Assembly (NCBI GenBank): GCA_947062645.1
Contig: CAMSQT010000041.1
Location: forward strand, 1-8,672
Direction of reading: 5' to 3'
Origin: an uncultured Clostridium sp.
GTDB taxonomy: Bacteria; Bacillota; Clostridia; TANB77; CAG-508
DNA: 8,672 bases
In this document: positions 1 to 5,335 of the stretch, piece by piece
Layout of the letters: the number at the start of each line of letters is the position of its first letter
How positions within the stretch are numbered: position 1 is the stretch's first letter
Program-made: the position numbers and the translations under genes
The notes under the pieces: generated by a model
Told to the model about the DNA's origin: nothing
The model's input: only the letters and a program-made list of their open reading frames with translations
Databases searched by the model: none

Positions 1-106
1 CTCCTGTTAAAGTCGCAATACTTACTGCAGCTAAAATTAGTAACACAATGATAGTGATTACTAACGCAATTAAGGTTATACCTTTGTTATTTTTAATACT
101 TTTCAT
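1..106 (-). CDS. Prepilin-type N-terminal methylation domain protein, partial (C-terminus beyond window)
   Basis: Only the first 35 codons are visible. They read MKSIKNNKGITLIALVITII and continue as a hydrophobic stretch (VLLILAAVSIATLTG). This is the short basic leader, glycine and long hydrophobic helix of a type IV prepilin or pseudopilin, which a prepilin peptidase would cut after Gly9. The position equivalent to the usual Glu5 of the mature protein is Ala; this GITLIALV version is, from memory, common in Clostridia. The ATG at 104-106 is preceded by an AGGAAT-type ribosome binding site and by a good promoter at 158-186. The gene follows the sortase/thioester surface gene and may belong to the same surface-structure cassette, but it has its own promoter. 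Whether it is a major pilin, a minor pilin or another secreted protein cannot be told from the N-terminus. Confidence 0.75.
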   Translation of the reverse strand, partial: MKSIKNNKGITLIALVITIIVLLILAAVSIATLTG

Positions 107-157
107 TTGTAATTCCTACTTTCTTTTGTTATAGCAGTATATCTACTTTTCATTTGC

Positions 158-186
158 ATTTTATCAATAAAGCAGAATTAAGTCAA
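158..186 (-). promoter_or_regulatory. Sigma-A-type promoter for the prepilin-like gene
   Basis: On the minus strand TTGACT (181-186) and TAAAAT (158-163) are separated by exactly 17 bases, each matching the consensus at 5 of 6 positions. The predicted transcript would start near 151 and leave a leader of about 45 bases before the ATG at 106. It lies just after the end of the thioester surface gene, in the only gap that could hold it. Confidence 0.6.
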
Positions 187-212
187 CTTATTGTACGATA
201 TTATTTCATTTT

Positions 213-1491
213 CTACATACCAGTAACTGGCAAAGTTTTCATGGCACTTATTTGCTTACTTTTCATACTTTTTTCTATTTCTACTTTTGGCTTTTCTTCT
301 TTGCTATTATTAACTGTTATAGTAGTTTGCTCATGCAATCCTACTTGTAACTCAATTTCTTCTTCGTATCTTTCATATCCTTCTTTAGCTTTGGTTTCTT
401 TCAAATAATATTTTCCTGGTAATAAATGTTTTATTTCTATTTTTCCTTCTTTATTCGTTTTTAAGTCTGCATACACTATTTTTTTATTTTCATCTAATAG
501 CTGAAATTCTGCTCCTTCTAGTCTTTCTTTTGTTTTTTCATCTTCTTTTATAATAATTATTTTCGTTTCATTTTCTGGGTATTCATCGCTTTTTTCCCCT
601 ACACCATCTTCATAGGTTGCTCCTGTTAGGGCATAATCCTGCCATGAACTATTAGGTGCTACCCCATATAAAATAGGTTTTGTTTGCACTTGTCCTTCTA
701 CCGTTAGTTTAAAGGCTCCGTTTTCAGTCATATTTTTAATGGGTACTAATACTTTAAATGTTTCATTTGTATTAAATTGATTTTTTTCTTGATTTTGCAT
801 ATCAGTTATTTTGATTCCCCCTATATCTTCTGAATTTTCTTTGGTTATTTTAATAGTATAATTTTTGATATTAGCATTTGCGGTTACCTTAAAAGTCTTG
901 GATACATATTGTTTTTCTATTTGGTCTTGGTTCCATTGTTTTTCTAATTTGTTAATTTCAATGGTACTAGATACTTTACTTTCATTAGAATGATTAGCAT
1001 CATTTATAATTTTATGCATCGCATTTAAAGTTCTTTGTCCTGCTTCTCCTATTGCTTCATAATCATTTGGGTTGTTTCCATGGATATAGCAATAAATAGC
1101 TTGTTTGGTCGCTGTAAAGGCTTCTTCTTTATTGGCTACTCCTAACTCTTGTATCGATTTGTAAGGATAACCATGAATGATTCTTTTCCAAAGTCCTACA
1201 TCTTTTATGGCATCTTGCACAGATACATCATATCCTTGTGTTTCTGCTCCGTGGTTTTGTTTTATCCATACAATAAGCTGGGTAGTTGATTCCGTTTTGA
1301 CTATATTGTATGTAACTAGTTTTTACAACAACCCCTTTATATTTTAGTAACTCTCCACAATCTCCTATGCTATATAAGTTAGCACTATTGATTGTTGTCG
1401 CATAAACCGCATTCATAAATCCTAATCCATTCATAATAAGAATTGTTAGGATAAGTAATAATTTTTTTATTTTATTTTTCTTCTTTTTCAA
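213..1491 (-). CDS. Secreted thioester-domain / Cna-B surface protein with LPVTGM end, interrupted by a +1 frame change at CGG
   Basis: The gene is read in two frames: 1491-1252, then 1250-213 after skipping base 1251, giving 425 residues. The TTG start at 1489-1491 is chosen because AAAGGAAG (1500-1507) sits 8 bases upstream and a signal peptide follows (KKKKNKIKK, hydrophobic 11-29, likely cut after VYA at 31). Residues about 38-150 resemble a thioester (TQXA-type) adhesin domain: AYCMD with candidate Cys74, HGYPY, and ATKQAIY with candidate Gln130. A Cna-B/SpaA-type domain follows at about 310-395, with IIIIKEDE and LKETKA as likely isopeptide elements. The protein ends KTLPVTGM-stop, so a sortase motif is present but the usual membrane helix and basic tail are not. 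Without the frame change only an 87-residue secreted fragment ending KPRSRNTRI is made. A sortase gene lies directly upstream. Thioester proteins of this kind attach covalently to host surfaces; that role is inferred from the family. Confidence 0.8.
1247..1254 (-). other. +1 frame-change site in the thioester gene (CCA-C-GGA)
   Basis: The upstream frame reads ACA AAA CCA CGG AGC AGA and stops 9 codons later at TGA. Skipping the C at 1251 gives CCA GGA GCA GAA, that is K-P-G-A-E, and opens the remaining 345 residues. The two frames overlap from 1322 to 1228, but protein similarity places the change at the CGG codon (1249-1251). It may be programmed or hungry-codon frameshifting, a real one-base insertion, or a sequence error. 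Confidence 0.7.
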
Positions 1492-1511
1492 ATTGTTATC
1501 TTCCTTTCTTT

Positions 1512-2099
1512 TTATGGTTTTATTTCGATTGCTTTTACACATCTTCTATAATCTGGTTCATTTTCTACACAGGTAATGAGTGTAAGTATATTTTCTTCTG
1601 TATCTTCTAAACATGTTAGGTCTGTTGCTTTAATAATTTCATTTTTTTGTACTTTGTATTGTTTATTACTGTTTTCATAATGGTAAATAATTTTGTCTTC
1701 TTCCTTTAGTTGTTTTGCTCCTGCAAAATAGTTGTTTTCATATCCTCTATTATGAGCTGCTAAGCAAACATTTCCTACCCATTTTTTGCTTTCTTCGAAA
1801 TGGCCAATAAACTTGTCCATTATTTCTTTTGTGGTTCCTTCGCTAATTGGTGCTTTTAAATTAATACTTGGGATTTCTAAGTACCAATTTTCTTCTTTGG
1901 TACCTTCTGATTGCTCGATACTAATATTTTCAAAACTACTGGGTATCTCTGGATTACTTGAAAATCCTGCTTTTAAAACTGTCTTTTTTGATAAAAAATC
2001 AAATTTTAAATTCCCGCTATCGAGAACAAATACGATAATAATAGAAAAAATTAAACTTAAAACATTAATATACCATGTACTATATCTTAAAGTACCTAT
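1512..2099 (-). CDS. Class D-like sortase with no canonical start codon
   Basis: This cysteine transpeptidase would cut LPXTG-like signals and join surface proteins to the wall or to each other. The open frame gives 195 residues from an ATA codon at 2097-2099. A membrane helix lies near residues 10-27 (WYINVLSLIFSIIIVFVL). The catalytic domain contains WYLEIPSINLKAPISEGTT, the catalytic His116 in CLAAHNRG, Cys177 in TLITC, and Arg185 or Arg186 in YRRC. Length and layout fit class D sortases. There is no in-frame ATG, GTG or TTG between the upstream stop (2133-2135) and Met94, which is too late to include the membrane helix. ATA is preferred because AAAGGAG (2109-2115) stands 9 bases upstream. 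A mutated ATG is the main alternative. The stop lies 20 bases before the thioester-protein start, so the two are probably cotranscribed and that protein is the likely substrate. Confidence 0.8.
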   Translation of the reverse strand: MGTLRYSTWYINVLSLIFSIIIVFVLDSGNLKFDFLSKKTVLKAGFSSNPEIPSSFENISIEQSEGTKEENWYLEIPSINLKAPISEGTTKEIMDKFIGHFEESKKWVGNVCLAAHNRGYENNYFAGAKQLKEEDKIIYHYENSNKQYKVQKNEIIKATDLTCLEDTEENILTLITCVENEPDYRRCVKAIEIKP

Positions 2100-2132
2100 C
2101 TTATCACGCTCCTTTATTTTTGTGGTTATTTC

Positions 2133-2195
2133 TTAGATTAAAATTAAGAAACAATTTTTTTTTGAAAAAATTGAAGTGAAATATTTTGAATTCAA
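2133..2195 (-). CDS. Possible 20-codon leader ORF ahead of the sortase
   Basis: A TTG codon at 2193-2195 follows AGGAG (2204-2208) by 8 bases and opens MNSKYFTSIFSKKNCFLILI, ending at TAA 2133-2135. It is in the same frame as the sortase, whose open frame begins immediately after this stop. It could be a leader peptide or chance in AT-rich DNA. No homologue is recognised. Confidence 0.2.
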   Translation of the reverse strand: MNSKYFTSIFSKKNCFLILI

Positions 2196-2210
2196 ATTAA
2201 CTTCTCCTAT

Positions 2211-2239
2211 ATGATAATACATTTTTTGTAATTTGTAAA
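2211..2239 (-). promoter_or_regulatory. Candidate sigma-A-type promoter for the sortase-thioester cassette
   Basis: On the minus strand TTTACA (2234-2239) and TATCAT (2211-2216) are 17 bases apart, each one mismatch from consensus. It lies between the end of sigE and the sortase, just after a hairpin at 2251-2280, and would separate the surface cassette from the sporulation genes. AT-rich background lowers confidence. Confidence 0.45.
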
Positions 2240-2250
2240 GAACTTTTCAC

Positions 2251-2280
2251 CGCAAAATTCGACTTTTATCGACTTTTGCG
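2251..2280. repeat. 12-bp inverted repeat with an internal 10-bp direct repeat, downstream of sigE
   Basis: On the plus strand the arms CGCAAAATTCGA (2251-2262) and TCGACTTTTGCG (2269-2280) pair with one mismatch around a 6-base loop. On the minus strand the same bases hold AAAAGTCGA twice, one helical turn apart. It begins 33 bases after the frame-shifted sigE stop. It may end the spoIIGA-sigE transcript, but no clear T-run follows on either strand, so it is not a textbook intrinsic terminator. It could instead be an operator for the next promoter. Confidence 0.5.
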
Positions 2281-2312
2281 GCTTATATCCTTACAACTAC
2301 AAGCTTATCTTA

Positions 2313-3051
2313 CTACCCAATTTTACTTGTAATTTCTTTTTTCATTTTGCCAATAATCTTTTTTTCTAGTCTTGATATGTAACTTTGTGAAATACCGAAG
2401 TTCATCTGCTACTTCTTTTTGTGTCTTTTCTTTTCCCGTCTGAAAGCCAAAACGCATCTCCATAATATTTTTTTCTCTGTTATTTAATTTACTAATCGAA
2501 GCACGAAGTAACGACTTATCCACCTCATCTTCTAAATTTCTGGAAGTAATATCTGGTTCCGTTCCTAAAATGTCAGAAAGCAATAACTCATTTCCATCCC
2601 CATCTTTATTTAATGGTTCATCAATCGAAACCTCACCTTTTATTTTATTGTTCTTTCTTAAATACATTAAAATTTCATTTTCAATACAACGAGAAGCATA
2701 CGTTGCAAGTTTTATTTTTTTATCCGCTTTAAAAGTGTTTACCCCTTTCATTAAGCCAATTGTCCCAATGGAAATCAAATCTTCTATCCCAATTCCTGTA
2801 TTTTCAAATTTCTTTGCAATATACACAACTAGCCTTAAATTTCTTTCCACTAACTTTTGACGTGCTTCTAGATTATCTTCTTGCTCTAACTTTTGAATTA
2901 ATTCCGCCTCTTCTTCTGGCGATAACGGTGGCGGAAGTGTTTGACTTCCTGCAATATAAAAAATCGGCAAATACTCAACTTCTTGCTTATCATTTACATA
3001 CTTCGCACAAATGGTATTAATTCCATTTTTCACAAACTCAAAAATATTCAT
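2313..3051 (-). CDS. sigE: Mother-cell sporulation sigma factor SigE precursor (pro-sigma-E), needing a +1 frame change at CGG
   Basis: SigE directs early mother-cell transcription after asymmetric division. The first frame runs 3051-2398 (218 codons); skipping the C at 2397 gives 27 more codons to TAG at 2313-2315, 245 residues in all, close to the 239 of B. subtilis. The N-terminus carries the pro-sequence removed by SpoIIGA, ahead of YIAGSQTLPPPLSPEEE. Region 2 is clear (NLRLVVYIAKKF, GIEDLISIGTIGLMKGVNTF, YASRCIENEILMYLR). Region 4 has LNNREKNIMEMRFGF and KTQKEVADEL, and after the frame change GISQSYISRLEKKIIGKMKK, the recognition helix for the -35 element. Read without the change, the last 24 residues are unrelated (RYFTKLHIK...) and the protein ends at 2323 without this helix. 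AAAGGAG lies 9 bases before the ATG, and the gene starts 15 bases after spoIIGA. sigG, which usually follows, is absent. Confidence 0.92.
2394..2400 (-). other. +1 frame-change site in sigE (CTT-C-GGT)
   Basis: The zero frame reads GAA CTT CGG TAT. Dropping the C at 2397 gives GAA CTT GGT ATT, restoring the conserved E-L-G-I-S turn of the sigma region 4.2 helix-turn-helix. The P-site codon CTT can re-pair with TTC after a +1 slip, as in the CTT slip of the prfB (RF2) frameshift. The in-frame CGG is one of only two found in the window. Confidence 0.75.
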
Positions 3052-3066
3052 GTTTCTTCACTCCTT

Positions 3067-3954
3067 TCAAAATGTCCCCATTGGCAACAACGCCCTATAT
3101 TCTCCTCTTTTTGTTAAGGACTTATTATAAATTGCAATAATAATATCGTCTTTCTTTTTTTCACTTTCCCCATTTTTTATCTCAACAAAATCTGCTTTCA
3201 TTCCTAATAACATACCGTTTTGCTTTCCCAAAGAAGAAAAAGGAATCAGTTTTAATTTTGTCACATATTCTTTCTTTATTTCTTCTGGTACATTGCCAAA
3301 ATCACCTCCTAACAATTCATCTAAATGATTTAATATTTCTTTTGGTACACATTCATATAAAAGTGTGTGTTCTACTACAATAACAGGTGTGTTGGTAATC
3401 GGCTCTTTTAACATATTTCCGGTATCAATCATAGCTGTTGTTTTTATTGTTTTTTTGTTTAATCCTATTTCTATTTCACAAAATACGTCTTTTTTGCTTA
3501 TTTTTGATTTTACTACTGTAAATGCTACCATTATAATAATAAATGCTATGATAGCTCCTAAAAAGACTGTTTTTAGTGGATAGGTTCCTAAAAATAAGCC
3601 ATTTTTCATTAAAATATCTTGTGGTTTTACAATATAAATTAATGCAAACGCTGCCCCTCCAAATACAAATGAAGTTAAGTAAAATATAATCAAATCTTTC
3701 CACATCTTTTTCATCGTTTGTGGATTAAATGCTATATATATGATTACAATCGATAATATTATTTTTAAAATCATGCTTTGGTATATTTCTAAAATTGACA
3801 GATAAGAAATAACCGAATAGATTGCTCCTACTAAGCTTGCTAATATAAGTCGTATACTTTTTATTTTTTCTTTTAACGTAAGTCCTGTTGCTAGTAAAAT
3901 AATAAAATTCATGATTAAATTTTCTAATAATACTATATCAATATAAATAGTCAT
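3067..3954 (-). CDS. spoIIGA: Sporulation sigma-E processing peptidase SpoIIGA
   Basis: This membrane aspartic protease removes the SigE pro-sequence in the mother cell. The 295-residue protein has about five hydrophobic segments in residues 1-148 and a cytosolic protease half from about 150. The catalytic motif is visible as AMIDTGNMLKEPIT, with Asp177. It ends with EYRALLPMGTF. Length and layout match the family. The ATG at 3954 has AGGTGA just upstream (3958-3964), and the TGA stop overlaps the ribosome binding site of sigE, the usual two-gene spoIIG operon. A TATAAT at 3973-3978 and a Spo0A-box-like site at 4013-4019 precede it. SpoIIGA works as a dimer and is triggered through SpoIIR from the forespore, which is family knowledge. 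Confidence 0.93.
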   Translation of the reverse strand: MTIYIDIVLLENLIMNFIILLATGLTLKEKIKSIRLILASLVGAIYSVISYLSILEIYQSMILKIILSIVIIYIAFNPQTMKKMWKDLIIFYLTSFVFGGAAFALIYIVKPQDILMKNGLFLGTYPLKTVFLGAIIAFIIIMVAFTVVKSKISKKDVFCEIEIGLNKKTIKTTAMIDTGNMLKEPITNTPVIVVEHTLLYECVPKEILNHLDELLGGDFGNVPEEIKKEYVTKLKLIPFSSLGKQNGMLLGMKADFVEIKNGESEKKKDDIIIAIYNKSLTKRGEYRALLPMGTF

Positions 3955-3972
3955 GCTATCACCTGCATGACT

Positions 3973-3978
3973 ATTATA
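3973..3978 (-). promoter_or_regulatory. Candidate -10 element of the spoIIGA-sigE promoter
   Basis: A perfect TATAAT on the minus strand lies 18 bases before the spoIIGA ATG, with no good TTGACA 17 bases upstream. That fits a Spo0A-dependent sigma-A promoter, since B. subtilis spoIIG also lacks a normally spaced -35. The predicted start near 3966 would leave a very short leader of about 11 bases. Confidence 0.45.
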
Positions 3979-4012
3979 ATTGTTTTGTTTTAAAAAGACT
4001 GTTTTTTCTTGT

Positions 4013-4019
4013 TGGCGAA
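4013..4019 (+). promoter_or_regulatory. Candidate Spo0A box upstream of spoIIGA
   Basis: TGGCGAA on the plus strand matches the Spo0A box TGNCGAA at every defined position. Its centre is about 50 bases upstream of the predicted spoIIGA transcription start, in the range of Spo0A sites at B. subtilis spoIIG. It abuts the ftsZ terminator. A 7-base match can occur by chance. Confidence 0.4.
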
Positions 4020-4054
4020 AAAAAGAAATAATCGACTGTTTCTCGATTATTTCT
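4018..4054 (-). terminator. Intrinsic terminator after ftsZ
   Basis: AGAAATAATCGA and TCGATTATTTCT form a perfect 12-bp stem (4024-4035 with 4043-4054) around a 7-base loop. On the minus strand it is followed by a run of seven T (4024-4018). It lies 45 bases after the ftsZ stop and separates the division genes from the spoIIGA-sigE operon. Confidence 0.85.
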
Positions 4055-4098
4055 ACTTTTTATCTATTTTTTATAAAGATATATCCTAAACTGGACAT

Positions 4099-5235
4099 TT
4101 ACATATTTTTGTTTTTATTTTTTCTTAGGAAAGATGGTATGTCTAAATCATTTTGTGAAGAACTTGTTTCTGTGCTTGATGGGATAGAATTGATTTTCTT
4201 TTCCCATGTTTTTGATACGATGTTATCAACGCCAATGCTTGAAATTGGTGCATTATTTTTTTCAAATCCGGTTGCAATAACTGTGATTTGAATCTCGTCA
4301 TTCATACTGGTGTCTGTTACAGTACCAAAGATAATATTTGCTTCTGGATCTACACTTCTTTGTACTAATTCTGCTGCTGTGTTTACTTCGTGTAATCCTA
4401 AGTCACTACCACCTGTAATATTAATAATTACTCCTTTTGCTCCTTCAATTGAGGTTTCTAGTAATGGACTTTGAATAGCTTCTTTTGCTGCATCTTCTGC
4501 TCTATTTTCTCCTGATGCTTTTCCAACTCCCATGTGTGCCATTCCTTGGTTTAACATGATTGTTTTTACATCGGCAAAGTCTAAGTTTACAAGTCCTGGA
4601 ATAGCAATTAAGTCAGAGATTCCTTGTACACCTTGTCTTAAAATATCGTCTGCCATTTTAAAAGCTTCAATAATAGATGTTTTTCTATCAATGATTTGTA
4701 ATAGCTTATCATTTGGTATAACAACTAATGTGTCTACCTTTCCTTTTAAGCTTTCAATTCCTCTTTCTGCTTGTGAAAGTCTTTTCTTTCCTTCAAAAGT
4801 AAATGGTTTGGTAACAACTCCTATGGTTAAGATTCCCATCTCTTTTGCTGTTGATGCAACGATTGGTGCAGCTCCTGTTCCTGTTCCTCCACCCATTCCG
4901 GCGGTAACAAATACCATATCTGCTCCTCTTAATACTTCTGCAATTTCAGCTTTACTTTCTTCTGCAGATTGAGCACCAATATCAGGATTTGCTCCTGCTC
5001 CTAGTCCTCTTGTTATTTTTTCTCCAATTTGTATTTTTGTGTTTGCTCTTGAGGTTTGTAGAGCTTGTCTATCTGTATTAACAGCAATAAAATCAACACC
5101 TTTTATTCCAATATCAATCATTCTGTTAACAGCATTGTTTCCTGCTCCTCCAACACCAATAACTTTGATAGTTGCGGTTCCATCCATCATTGTTATGTTG
5201 TTATTATTATTGGTTTCTTCATTGTAATCCATCAT
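4099..5235 (-). CDS. ftsZ: Cell division GTPase FtsZ
   Basis: FtsZ is the tubulin-like GTPase that polymerises into the division ring at mid-cell and at the polar sporulation septum. The 378-residue protein shows the nucleotide-binding IKVIGVGGAGNNAVNRMI (residues 23-40), the tubulin signature GGGTGTG (115-121), and the T7 loop NLDFAD (217-222) that completes the active site of the next subunit. A short variable linker leads to the C-terminal peptide DIPSFLRKNK, which binds FtsA and other partners. AGGAGG (5246-5251) stands 10 bases before the first of two adjacent ATGs; the first is taken as the start. It follows ftsA by 100 bases and is followed by a terminator. All FtsZ arginines I checked are AGA. 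Confidence 0.97.
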   Translation of the reverse strand: MMDYNEETNNNNNITMMDGTATIKVIGVGGAGNNAVNRMIDIGIKGVDFIAVNTDRQALQTSRANTKIQIGEKITRGLGAGANPDIGAQSAEESKAEIAEVLRGADMVFVTAGMGGGTGTGAAPIVASTAKEMGILTIGVVTKPFTFEGKKRLSQAERGIESLKGKVDTLVVIPNDKLLQIIDRKTSIIEAFKMADDILRQGVQGISDLIAIPGLVNLDFADVKTIMLNQGMAHMGVGKASGENRAEDAAKEAIQSPLLETSIEGAKGVIINITGGSDLGLHEVNTAAELVQRSVDPEANIIFGTVTDTSMNDEIQITVIATGFEKNNAPISSIGVDNIVSKTWEKKINSIPSSTETSSSQNDLDIPSFLRKNKNKNM

Positions 5236-5269
5236 TCTAGTTTTTCCTCCTCTAATTTTTCTTATATTT

Positions 5270-5302
5270 GTTATCCGTAAATCCCTTCGCTCTAACGGTA
5301 AC
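5270..5302. other. Possible stem-loop in the ftsZ leader
   Basis: In the ftsA-ftsZ gap the minus strand has GTTACCGT, a 16-base loop, then ACGG-A-TAAC, giving an 8-bp stem with one bulged A. It lies about 20 bases before the ftsZ Shine-Dalgarno. It could tune ftsZ mRNA stability or translation. No T-run follows, so it is not a terminator. Evidence is pairing only. Confidence 0.3.
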
Positions 5303-5335
5303 TTAAAAATTAATAACTTAAATTTAAATTCTATT

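Noticed and set aside
1492..1542. An earlier ATG start for the thioester protein (MCKSNRNK...)
   Set aside because: It overlaps the end of the sortase and would put 17 extra charged residues before the signal peptide; AAAGGAAG fits the TTG at 1491 better.
1512..1820. A short 102-residue sortase starting at the ATG at 1820
   Set aside because: The same frame continues upstream with clear sortase sequence (YLEIPSINLKAPISEGTT) and a membrane helix, so this Met is internal.
1786..2136. Plus-strand ORF of 116 codons opposite the sortase
   Set aside because: It is the complement of the sortase coding region, with no ribosome binding site or recognisable product. The other plus-strand ORFs (for example 8006-8608 and 4532-4972) are likewise shadows of minus-strand genes.
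2251..2280. A standard intrinsic terminator for sigE
   Set aside because: The stem is present but no T-run follows on the minus strand, so it is recorded as a repeat of uncertain role.
1249..2397. Simple reassignment of CGG to another amino acid
   Set aside because: Reading CGG as any single amino acid leaves both genes in the wrong frame; a one-base shift is required.
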